A stretch of DNA of 11,225 nucleotides, taken from contig JAUWTC010000038.1 in assembly GCA_030609785.1 (NCBI GenBank), positions 1 to 11,225 of the forward strand. The letters run 5' to 3'. The DNA is from Holophagae bacterium. GTDB lineage: Bacteria; Acidobacteriota; Thermoanaerobaculia; Thermoanaerobaculales; Sulfomarinibacteraceae. The position numbers and the translations under genes are program-made. Shown in pieces: positions 1-6,348 of this stretch. How positions within the stretch are numbered: the stretch's first letter is position 1; each line of letters opens with the position of its first letter. The notes beneath the pieces are model-generated. The model searched no databases and was not told the DNA's origin. It saw only the letters and a program-made list of their open reading frames with translations.

Positions 1-85
1 ACCGCCAAGACGCAAAGAGCGCTAAGTGTTTTATTTACAAAATTTTCTTTGCGTTCTCTTTGCGTTCTTCGCGCTCTTCGCGGTT
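1..85. repeat. Inverted pair of 9-base-period tandem repeats
   Basis: Left arm 1-26 begins ACCGCCAAGACGCAAAGAGC. Right arm 47-85 is the same kind of sequence in the opposite orientation, and its reverse complement begins AACCGCGAAGAGCGCGAAG. Both arms follow a roughly 9-base period of the form CGCnAAGAn. An AT-rich spacer lies between them, so the segment could fold as a long imperfect hairpin. The element touches the window edge and may extend left. From memory, similar CGC-AAG repeats are scattered between genes in many environmental genomes; I cannot verify that here. It encodes no plausible protein. Confidence 0.7.
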
Positions 86-146
86 CAACTGTGTTTTTGT
101 CCCTGGTGCTTCATTTCCATGCATCCCCGTATTTTGCAAACGGCTG

Positions 147-178
147 AACTGAGAGCTGATAGCTGAGAGCTGAGAGCT
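147..178. repeat. Tandem heptamer repeat AGCTGAG
   Basis: Consecutive 7-base units AACTGAG, AGCTGAT, AGCTGAG, AGCTGAG and a final AGCT lie head to tail. They end just upstream of the putative -10 (183-188) and SD (200-204) of the radical SAM gene, so they occupy the place where a -35 box would be. The pattern is seen directly; any regulatory role is inference. Confidence 0.75.
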
Positions 179-182
179 CCTA

Positions 183-188
183 TACAAT
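183..188 (+). promoter_or_regulatory. Possible -10 box for the radical SAM operon
   Basis: TACAAT matches TATAAT at five of six positions and lies 22 bases before the ATG at 210. No convincing -35 is found 16-18 bases upstream, because that space is filled by the heptamer repeat. The call is therefore weak. Confidence 0.3.
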
Positions 189-209
189 CCGCGTCGGGCG
201 GAGGTGCCC

Positions 210-2792
210 ATGACGACATTGAAATCCCCGCAGGCCATCAGGTCTGTGCTTGATGACATTCTCCCTGGTGTCCAGAAACCAACCCGCTACCTGGGTATCG
301 AACGTAATTTGATCCGCAAGAGCTGGGACGACACGCCGGTTCGCCTGGCATTGGCGTTCCCGGATGCCTACGAAATCGGGATGTCCCACCAGGGCACCCG
401 CATTCTCTATCACATCGCCAACCGCCGACCGGACACTCTGGCCGAACGGTGTTTCGCCCCCTGGCCGGACATGGCCGAGGCAATGCGCGGCGCCGAAATC
501 CCGCTCTATAGCCTGGATTCCTACCGGCCCATTGCCGAATTCGACATCGTCGGCATCACCCTGCAGACGGAACTCAACTACATCAACATCCCCCACCTCC
601 TGGACCTGGCCGGTATCCCACAGTGGGCCGCCGAACGAGTTGAGGGCGACCCGATCATTCTCGGCGGGGGCCCCTGCACGGCCAATCCGGAACCGGTCGC
701 GGACTTTTTTGACGCACTCCTGATCGGTGACGGGGAGGCGGGTCTCGACGCGATTCTCGATCACGTGCGCGACGCCAAGGCCGAAGGTCGGCCGCGAGCC
801 GAAATCCTCCAGGGTCTTGCCGCCCTGCCCGGAGTCTACGTACCATCGCTTTACCGCTGGACCGAAGGCGCATCACCCGAGGACACACGATGGGAAAACC
901 TGTCCCCCGATGCCGCCTTCCCCGTCAAGCGCGTGTGGGTCGACGAACTGGACCCGGCGGACTTGCCGGAGACGACGATCGTCCCCTTCGCCGAGGTTGT
1001 CCAGAATCGAATCGGCCTGGAAATCATGCGTGGTTGCACCCAGAGCTGCCGCTTCTGCCAGGCGGGCTACTGGTATCGGCCGGTGCGGGAACACGACCCG
1101 GCGGTGGTGGCCGATCAGATCGAGCGTCAGGTTGCCGAGACAGGGTTCGAAGAGGTCGGGCTGCTTTCCCTGTCGTCCGCGGACTATTCCCAGGTGGAAC
1201 CGCTGGTTACCGATTTGGCCGAGCGCCTGGCCGAGAAACGGGTCTCGGTCGCCCTGCCCAGTCTACGGGCGGACGCATTCTCCGTCGGCCTGGCGGACGC
1301 GGTCTCCAGGGTCCGGAGGTCCGGTTTCACCTTCGCGCCGGAGACCGGCTCGGACCGCCTGCGGCGCGTCATCAACAAGACTTTCACCAACGATAGTATG
1401 CTGCGAGCCGCCGATGCTGCATTCTCCAAGGGCTGGAACCTGATCAAGGTTTACGCCATGATCGGGCTGCCCACCGAGACCGACGAGGATCTGGACGAAC
1501 TCATCACGCTGGCGTCTCAGCTGGTGGAGAGGGGCCGAAAGGCCCGGGGCCGGTCGGTTCAGGTCAAGGTCTCCGTCGGCTGCTTCGTGCCCAAACCGTG
1601 CACGCCATTTCAGTGGCAACCTTTCGTCGATCCGCCGGAGCTGATGCGCCGCATCTACCGGCTCAAGGACGGCTTCAGGACCATTCGAGGGGCCAAGTTG
1701 AGTTGGAACTCGCCCGAAGAAGCGGCCCATGAGGCGATGCTGGCCCGGGGCAGCCGCCGCCTGGGTGCGGTGATCCACCGGGCCTGGGAACTGGGCGCCC
1801 TGTTCGACGGTTGGGGCGAACTGGCGAGACCGGAGGCCTGGGCCGAGGCGATGGCCGATCACGGCATCGACCTCAGTCACGAGTTGCGGGAACGACAGCT
1901 TTCAGAGCCCCTCCCGTGGGACATCATTGATCCCGGCGTTCGCAAGGGCTTTCTCAAGGCGGAGTGGCGGCGGGCCCTCAGAGAGAGGGCGACCGCCGAC
2001 TGCAAATGGGGCGACTGCGTGCAATGCGGTATTCCCGGCAACGGGGAGGACATCAAGCTGGCCCTGCCGACACTGGGCACTTCCGAGGATACCCCTGCCA
2101 CCCAGGCCGCCTACTCGGCCAAGCCCCTCCCGAACGTCCCCCAGGCCCGTCAGATGAGAAGCCAGAGTCCCGTCCACCGCAAGGTCCGGTTTATTTTCTC
2201 CAAGACCGGCGCCTCGCGTTTTCTGTCCCACCGCCAGACGATGGACGCCATCGAAAGGGCACTTCGAGGGGCCGCGGTCCCGGTCCGCTACACCGAAGGG
2301 TTTAATCCTCACATCAAGGTATCGATGGGACCCGCCCTCAGCCTGGGTCACGAGGCCCTGGCGGAGGTTTTCGACATCGACTGCACGGCGCCCATCCGAC
2401 CGACCCACACCTCAAAGATCAACGGCATCCTGCCCGAAGGCCTCCAGATTCAGCGATTCGATGAGCTCATTCCCGGCGCACCCTCGATGGGTAAACTGCT
2501 TTCTCGGGCCCGATACACAATCGCCCCCTCGCCCGACCGAACGTGGCCTGTCGACACCTCCGCACTGGACGAAAATCTCCAGGCGGGTATTCCCCAATGG
2601 GAGAAGGCTTCGGACGGCTCAATTCGGTTGGAGGTCAACATCCGCGAAGATGACGGGCCTACAGCCTCACTCCGGAAAATCTTTGCCGACCTCGAGGTTC
2701 CCGAAGAAGAGCAGCGGCGCTTGAGAGTGGTACGGGAGGCCCTGGTGCTGCGGCCTCGCAAACCCCACGGATCACGGGCCAAGGCCTCATGA
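210..2792 (+). CDS. TIGR03960-type B12-binding radical SAM protein fused to DUF2344
   Basis: Predicted 860-aa fusion. Residues about 20-190 form the cobalamin-binding-like N-terminal region with the family signature PDAYEIGMSHQG (51-62) and GGGPCTANPEP (152-162). A radical SAM domain follows, with CTQSCRFC giving the CX3CX2C cluster ligands C276, C280 and C283. A linker carries C598, C603 and C606 (CKWGDCVQC), typical of this family. Residues from about 657 to the end are a DUF2344 (TIGR03936) domain. The family is well recognised but its reaction is not established to my knowledge; the cluster implies SAM cleavage by a [4Fe-4S] centre. I chose ATG 210 because GGAGG at 200-204 sits five bases upstream; the in-frame GTG at 204 overlaps that SD. 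The stop overlaps the next start (ATGA), so the two genes are probably translationally coupled. In other bacteria the two domains can be separate genes. Confidence 0.93.
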   Translation: MTTLKSPQAIRSVLDDILPGVQKPTRYLGIERNLIRKSWDDTPVRLALAFPDAYEIGMSHQGTRILYHIANRRPDTLAERCFAPWPDMAEAMRGAEIPLYSLDSYRPIAEFDIVGITLQTELNYINIPHLLDLAGIPQWAAERVEGDPIILGGGPCTANPEPVADFFDALLIGDGEAGLDAILDHVRDAKAEGRPRAEILQGLAALPGVYVPSLYRWTEGASPEDTRWENLSPDAAFPVKRVWVDELDPADLPETTIVPFAEVVQNRIGLEIMRGCTQSCRFCQAGYWYRPVREHDPAVVADQIERQVAETGFEEVGLLSLSSADYSQVEPLVTDLAERLAEKRVSVALPSLRADAFSVGLADAVSRVRRSGFTFAPETGSDRLRRVINKTFTNDSMLRAADAAFSKGWNLIKVYAMIGLPTETDEDLDELITLASQLVERGRKARGRSVQVKVSVGCFVPKPCTPFQWQPFVDPPELMRRIYRLKDGFRTIRGAKLSWNSPEEAAHEAMLARGSRRLGAVIHRAWELGALFDGWGELARPEAWAEAMADHGIDLSHELRERQLSEPLPWDIIDPGVRKGFLKAEWRRALRERATADCKWGDCVQCGIPGNGEDIKLALPTLGTSEDTPATQAAYSAKPLPNVPQARQMRSQSPVHRKVRFIFSKTGASRFLSHRQTMDAIERALRGAAVPVRYTEGFNPHIKVSMGPALSLGHEALAEVFDIDCTAPIRPTHTSKINGILPEGLQIQRFDELIPGAPSMGKLLSRARYTIAPSPDRTWPVDTSALDENLQAGIPQWEKASDGSIRLEVNIREDDGPTASLRKIFADLEVPEEEQRRLRVVREALVLRPRKPHGSRAKAS

Positions 2793-3172
2793 GCCGCTGG
2801 GTCTACCACTCCGAAGCCGAGTTCGAGGCGAGCCACGCCCTCACCCGCTACCTCGGGCAGCCCGAAAGCCCCCACAACCACCGGTGGCGGGTCGCGATCA
2901 AGGTCGGCGCCGACGGGCTGAACGACGAAAACTACGGATTGGACTTCCACGCCGTGCACCAGGCACTGAGCAAGATCGTCGCCCCTCTCGACGGCACTGA
3001 CCTCAACAACCATCCCGAGATCGGACAACCCTCACCGACAGCCGAGAGCGTTGCCCTGTTCATCGCCGCCGCTGTGCGAGAGCCTATCGAAGACCTCGGC
3101 GGCACCCTGTCAGAAATCAGCGTCTGGGAAGGTCCGGGCAATCGCGTCGATTTGAGGCTCTCCAGCGAATAA
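2789..3172 (+). CDS. PTPS/QueD-family enzyme with atypical active site
   Basis: 127 aa, the usual length for a 6-pyruvoyltetrahydropterin / 6-carboxytetrahydropterin synthase subunit. These enzymes convert dihydroneopterin triphosphate to pterin intermediates for queuosine-type 7-deazapurines or folate. The zinc ligands H16 (FEASHAL), H29 and H31 (HNH) are present, as are PTAE (83-86) and the late glutamate E114 (VWEGP). Two catalytic positions differ from canonical QueD. No cysteine precedes HNH; instead E26 gives an ExxH arrangement like that described for PTPS-III. The usual LDH reads LDG (67-69). The start overlaps the upstream stop as ATGA. No queC, queE or folE lies in the window, so the pathway is uncertain: it may be a PTPS-III-like folate-branch enzyme, a queuosine enzyme or a derivative with a new substrate. 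Confidence 0.85.
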   Translation: MSRWVYHSEAEFEASHALTRYLGQPESPHNHRWRVAIKVGADGLNDENYGLDFHAVHQALSKIVAPLDGTDLNNHPEIGQPSPTAESVALFIAAAVREPIEDLGGTLSEISVWEGPGNRVDLRLSSE

Positions 3173-3181
3173 CAGCGACCC

Positions 3182-3207
3182 GTAGGGTGGGCCTTGGCCT
3201 ACCCTAC
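3182..3207. terminator. Hairpin between convergent genes, repeat-like
   Basis: GTAGGGTGGGCC, two bases, then GGCCTACCCTAC: 12-base arms with a single G-T wobble. It sits between the convergent stop codons of the PTPS gene (3172) and the toxin gene (3212). That position suits a bidirectional terminator, although there is no clear T-tract on either strand. The GTAGGGTGGGC start also resembles a common interspersed repeat in environmental genomes (from memory). Confidence 0.5.
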
Positions 3208-3211
3208 TCAA

Positions 3212-3532
3212 TCACCCTGACTCAATCCCGAGAGCAAATGCCAGGGCGCGATCAAGTTCTTCAATACGAGATCCGGCGAGAGCGGTGATCCGCCCTTTGA
3301 GGAGGCTCCTGGGTATCGTCACGATCTCATCCGCATTGGCGACACCGGCCTTTGAGAGCCCATCGGCCGGTCCCAGGCGAACCTCGGTCGGAATCCCACG
3401 CACCGTCCGCGTCAACGGAACCACGATGCATCGGGACCGAACGGAGTAGCTTTCCTCACGCGAGACCAGAACGACCGGACGTCGACCCACAGGCGCGGGG
3501 AATTCGGCCCAATAGATTTCTCCACGTTTCAT
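3212..3532 (-). CDS. mazF: MazF/PemK-type toxin (endoribonuclease)
   Basis: 106 aa, the normal length of the family. The N-terminal MKRGEIYWAEF, followed by GRRPVVLVSR (16-25), is the standard MazF beta-barrel opening. R17/R18 and T41 in PLTRT lie where the RNA-cleavage residues of MazF are found. NADEIVTIPRSLL matches the later conserved NxD...I..LL segment. MazF toxins cut mRNA at short sequence motifs and are held inactive by their antitoxin. The start at 3532 is chosen because the antitoxin stop overlaps it as TGATG and the conserved MKRGEIYW begins there; a longer in-frame extension upstream only reads through the antitoxin in another frame. Cleavage specificity cannot be read from the sequence. 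Confidence 0.9.
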   Translation of the reverse strand: MKRGEIYWAEFPAPVGRRPVVLVSREESYSVRSRCIVVPLTRTVRGIPTEVRLGPADGLSKAGVANADEIVTIPRSLLKGRITALAGSRIEELDRALAFALGIESG

Positions 3533-3783
3533 CACCAGTCCTCGGCTTCCATACCGTCTGCCCAGGCCTCGACAAAGCCGGTTGCCTCCCCTGCGTCTTC
3601 TGGATGTGTCATATAGCCCCTGAGATAGCTCTGCACACCTTCGGCCGACTCCCGTCCCGAGAGCCAAAGTGCCAATGCCTCCTGTATTACGGTACTTCTC
3701 TTGAGACCCAGTTGTTTTCGAACAGCCTCGAGATTCCGAAACTGTTCCGCAGGGACACTGGTTGCAATTTTGACGGCCGGCAT
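3532..3783 (-). CDS. Ribbon-helix-helix antitoxin paired with MazF
   Basis: 83 aa. Residues 3-43 (VKIATSVPAEQF..., then LGLKRSTVIQEALALWL) look like a ribbon-helix-helix DNA-binding domain: one beta strand, a helix, a turn and a second helix. The acidic, tryptophan-containing tail (about 60-83, ending AEDW) would be the toxin-binding and inhibitory arm, as in MazE/CopG-type antitoxins. The start ATG at 3783 has GAGGTG (3792-3797 on the complementary strand) as SD. The stop overlaps the toxin ATG by one base, the usual antitoxin-first order. Autorepression of the operon through the RHH domain is expected from family knowledge but not shown by a clear operator. Confidence 0.85.
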   Translation of the reverse strand: MPAVKIATSVPAEQFRNLEAVRKQLGLKRSTVIQEALALWLSGRESAEGVQSYLRGYMTHPEDAGEATGFVEAWADGMEAEDW

Positions 3784-3803
3784 AATATTTTCACCTCGAA
3801 TTC

Positions 3804-3831
3804 ATACTATCATGCGGCGCCAAGCTGGCAA
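3804..3831 (-). promoter_or_regulatory. Possible sigma70 promoter of the toxin-antitoxin operon
   Basis: On the minus strand TTGCCA (3826-3831) and TAGTAT (3804-3809) are separated by 16 bases; they match the -35 and -10 consensus at five and four of six positions. The transcript would start close to the SD, giving a very short leader. Spacing and position are reasonable but unproven. Confidence 0.35.
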
Positions 3832-3875
3832 AAACTCCCTCTGAGCCCCATATTGAAAGCAGGGAGGGCTGCCCA

Positions 3876-4274
3876 ATGAAATGGACGTATTCGTGTCCCC
3901 ACTGCAAGGCGATGCTCAACCCCCAGGACGCCATCATCCTGGTGGCCGGGTACAAGGACCGGGTCTGGCTTGTCGGACTCCATCCCGAGCCGGGCGAGTA
4001 TGAGGTCTTTGTTCCGCCGGACGTCAAGGTCACCTCGGGTGACCGGTGGTCCTTTGCCTGCCCCGTTTGTAGTGTCGACCTGGTCACCGACTTCTCCAAC
4101 GATCTGTGCGCCGTCGACATCCACTCCGACGACGAGGACCACCGCGTCTTCTTCTCACGGATTGCCGGCGAACAAGCAACCTTCGTCATCAGTGCCGAAG
4201 GCCTCCGGTCCAAGCACGGCAAGGATGTCGATGCCTATGAGCAGGAGACCGCTCAGATGAAGTATCTGCTCTAG
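3876..4274 (+). CDS. Small four-cysteine zinc-ribbon protein, unknown function
   Basis: 132 aa; I do not recognise a named family. CPHC (C7, C10) and CPVC (C62, C65) form a split pair of CxxC knuckles, which would bind one zinc. The linker between them looks like beta strands (ILVAGY, VWLVGLH, YEVFVPPDV). The C-terminal half is acidic with several aspartates (VDIHSDDEDH, 90-99). There is no signal peptide or membrane segment, so it should be cytoplasmic. ATG 3876 has GGGAGGG (3862-3868) seven bases upstream, which supports a real gene. It is divergent from the toxin-antitoxin operon and convergent with the glycosyltransferase gene, so context gives no function. Its GC content resembles the chromosomal genes, unlike the gene after it. 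Confidence 0.75.
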   Translation: MKWTYSCPHCKAMLNPQDAIILVAGYKDRVWLVGLHPEPGEYEVFVPPDVKVTSGDRWSFACPVCSVDLVTDFSNDLCAVDIHSDDEDHRVFFSRIAGEQATFVISAEGLRSKHGKDVDAYEQETAQMKYLL

Positions 4275-4292
4275 AAAAACAGGTGCTTTGTT

Positions 4293-4315
4293 TTCAGTTC
4301 AATCGGAAAACTGAA
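4293..4315 (-). terminator. Weak stem-loop at the 3' end of the glycosyltransferase gene
   Basis: TTCAGTT (4293-4299) and AACTGAA (4309-4315) are perfect 7-base inverted arms with a 9-base loop and span the stop codon of the minus-strand gene. There is no strong T-tract, so termination is only a guess. Confidence 0.25.
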
Positions 4316-5997
4316 TAGGCTCTATTGGCCTCGAGTTCGGAGAGGAATGTCCGATTCATGAATCCAATGACACAGCTTCCGGACCCAGCATAATAAACCT
4401 GTGCAAACTCGTACTGCTGCGTGAATTTTGGTTCGTTCAGAATACCCTTCAGATAACCCTGATAGTACCGAACACCACTCTCGTACAAGCCCTGAAGATC
4501 GTTTCTGCACCCAATGGTGGGGAGCAATGTCTCCGGCTGCAGTTGATAAAAAACGCTTTTCTCGAAAGCCGCGTGGTTCTTCTGTCCTCGTCTATCCCCA
4601 CGACTATGTCCCATCTGGGTATTGTTCAATCCCATCAGGTCGACGACTTCTCCTGAATACCCCATCTTGAGACCACCAACCATGACCGACCCGACCGAAG
4701 GGTATTTGTCATGATGGGCGAAAAGGGTCGACCACACATTCCCGATCTCTCGTCCAGATTCAGCTCGCTGGAATTCGTTCTTCATGGTTCTTGGGATTCC
4801 ATGATTGAGCCACGTCACTGCCTGAAATTCAAAAACAAGAATGTAACCGAGGATCAGCACAGCACTCTTGATAAGTCGTGACACGATTTTGCTTCTCTGC
4901 ATCACAGGCATCATGTGTTCTATGTATTTCCAGCAAATAAGAATATTGAGCACGAGAAGCGGGAAAACCGGCTGATAAAAACGAAACAGCCCAAAATGGT
5001 CACCACCCGAAAACACAGGAACGCAAAGTCCCGTCAAACAAAATACCGGTAGCACCGCATAACCCTCGAGCGGAAGTGGACTGCGCCCCATCAAGCGGGC
5101 CCGCACAATCTGAGTCGCCACTCGGCATGCAACTACGAACAGGCAAACGAGCGATAATTGGATCAGGAGCGAAGAACCCCAATAACCGGAGAGGTAGCGG
5201 ATCCCCTCGCTCAAGTTGTAGCTCAATGACGTTGACACTTTTGCGTAATATGTATTTGGCAAGGGATACCCAAAGTACAACAATCTGCCGAGAGTCAGAA
5301 TAGAAACTACAAGAACGTACGAAAGCGCTGGCAAAAAGGTGAACCGCAAGCTTGTCTTCAGGCCTTCTCTTGAAAAAACCTGCCACCAAGCGGTTCCAAT
5401 GAAAACAACTGACCATACGAAAGCTTCGGGCCGCGTGAGCAGTAAAAGCGCTATCAATAGTGCAAAAAGCCATTGATGAAATCGATCGCTGCAAGATGCA
5501 AACCTCAGCACGGTCATGCTCGTGAGTGTTAGAAGAAACGCCCAAAGTCCCGTATCGACCAACGTAATCGTTGTCCACACCACATAACCGGGAGCCGCGC
5601 AGACAAGCAGAAGAAATCCTACGGCGTACCACGACAGACCCGGGAGGAGCTGAGCAGCTTCACTTGCTAAGGCCGAGTCAATATACGCCATAACTATGGC
5701 GACTGATCCGGCAAGCAATAGGATATTCAAAAACAACAGAAGGATTTCTGGCGCGTCCGAGAGCAAGAAAATCCCAGACGCGATCAACACCCAGAGTATC
5801 GAAGTGAAGCCTTCAATCTTTTCTCCACCGATGTTAAAAACGAAACCATGGCCTTGCGAAAAATTCTCTGCGTAAACAAAGAAGATGTTTGCATCGTCGA
5901 TCCCGATATCGGGGTAATCCAGCTGATGAAGTGCCAAGAAAACAAAAAGACCCACGAGAACAAGCGCAACAGAGAATCTGATGAGTACGTTTTTCAT
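4294..5997 (-). CDS. Membrane GT-C glycosyltransferase, AftB-like
   Basis: 567 aa with an N-terminal membrane anchor (about 7-25), many hydrophobic segments up to about residue 395 and a C-terminal extracytoplasmic region. Motifs match polyprenyl-phosphate-sugar-dependent GT-C enzymes related to mycobacterial AftB: an acidic D34-D35 in the first loop, then GHGFVFN (49-55) and IEGFTSILW (61-69), RPE (189-191), PLPNTYYAK (245-253), GGD (331-333), and SGREIGN and DLMGLNN in the tail (about 414-420 and 453-459). Such enzymes add a sugar to a glycan or lipid on the outer face of the membrane; donor and acceptor cannot be told here. The start has AGGAAG upstream as a modest SD. GC content is clearly lower than in neighbours (sample lines 40-50%, against about 62% in the radical SAM gene), which suggests horizontal acquisition. 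It stands alone with no other glycan genes, so the operon role is unknown. Confidence 0.8.
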   Translation of the reverse strand: MKNVLIRFSVALVLVGLFVFLALHQLDYPDIGIDDANIFFVYAENFSQGHGFVFNIGGEKIEGFTSILWVLIASGIFLLSDAPEILLLFLNILLLAGSVAIVMAYIDSALASEAAQLLPGLSWYAVGFLLLVCAAPGYVVWTTITLVDTGLWAFLLTLTSMTVLRFASCSDRFHQWLFALLIALLLLTRPEAFVWSVVFIGTAWWQVFSREGLKTSLRFTFLPALSYVLVVSILTLGRLLYFGYPLPNTYYAKVSTSLSYNLSEGIRYLSGYWGSSLLIQLSLVCLFVVACRVATQIVRARLMGRSPLPLEGYAVLPVFCLTGLCVPVFSGGDHFGLFRFYQPVFPLLVLNILICWKYIEHMMPVMQRSKIVSRLIKSAVLILGYILVFEFQAVTWLNHGIPRTMKNEFQRAESGREIGNVWSTLFAHHDKYPSVGSVMVGGLKMGYSGEVVDLMGLNNTQMGHSRGDRRGQKNHAAFEKSVFYQLQPETLLPTIGCRNDLQGLYESGVRYYQGYLKGILNEPKFTQQYEFAQVYYAGSGSCVIGFMNRTFLSELEANRAYSVFRLN

Positions 5998-6045
5998 GCT
6001 TTCTTCCTGTCGGGGGATAGAGATTTCATTTTCTCATCCACGAGC

Positions 6046-6211
6046 CTAGTGTACTGCGTCTAAAGTCTCTACCACCTCTTGGCGGTCCTCCACACCGCTG
6101 GCTGCGTTACTCCTCCTTGAAGTAGTCAAACTACGACTGCGTCGTCGCGTCTTGCCAGCGGCACGGATGCCTCGCAAACTGATGGAAGGAACTTCAGGCG
6201 CAGTACACTAG
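6046..6211. mobile_element. MITE-like palindromic element with 21-bp terminal inverted repeats
   Basis: CTAGTGTACTGCG (6046-6058) and its perfect reverse complement (6199-6211) begin a 21-base inverted repeat with 19 matches (to 6066 and from 6191). Inside, CCGCTGGC (6095-6102) pairs with GCCAGCGG (6154-6161), and GTAGT/ACTAC form a tight hairpin near 6122-6134. The stretches between pair imperfectly, so the whole 166 bases can fold into one long hairpin. There is no coding capacity. CACGA occurs at 6039-6043 and again at 6212-6216, which may be a target-site duplication, although two bases separate the left copy from the repeat. The element fills most of the 5998-6343 gap. I see nothing else there except the hairpin near 6317, listed separately. 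Confidence 0.75.
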
Positions 6212-6304
6212 CACGACATGAGCCACCCAGAGTCCCGGCAATGGCCCCCTCGAAAGCAGCTGGGGGCGCCGTCAGACCCACCTATCGGCTCGCGAACGCA
6301 CCCT

Positions 6305-6348
6305 CCTGAAAATTGTCGAGCGGGAACGCTCGGCCTATCCCTTTCAGG
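6305..6348 (-). terminator. Nested hairpin, likely terminator of the Fe-S oxidoreductase gene
   Basis: CGAGCG-GGAA-CGCTCG (6317-6332) is a perfect six-base stem with a four-base loop. On the minus strand it is followed by ACAATTTTC, a short T-rich tail. Outer arms CCTGAAA (6305-6311) and TTTCAGG (6342-6348) pair around it, and the right arm includes the stop codon of the Fe-S gene. It lies directly after that gene's 3' end. Confidence 0.5.

Noticed and set aside
1..85. CRISPR array
   Set aside because: Units are only about 9 bases with no spacers of constant length and no cas genes nearby.
1528..1552. Hairpin GGGCC-GAAA-GGCCC inside the radical SAM gene
   Set aside because: It lies in coding sequence in an Arg/Gly/Lys-rich stretch (RGRKARGR) of high GC; no reason to treat it as a regulatory RNA.
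3352..3879. 175-codon plus-strand frame across the toxin-antitoxin genes
   Set aside because: Antisense to two recognisable overlapping genes and no domain is seen in it.
6212..6304. Hidden small gene or RNA between the MITE-like element and the hairpin
   Set aside because: No start with a good SD, no conserved RNA fold recognised; nothing supportable in this stretch.
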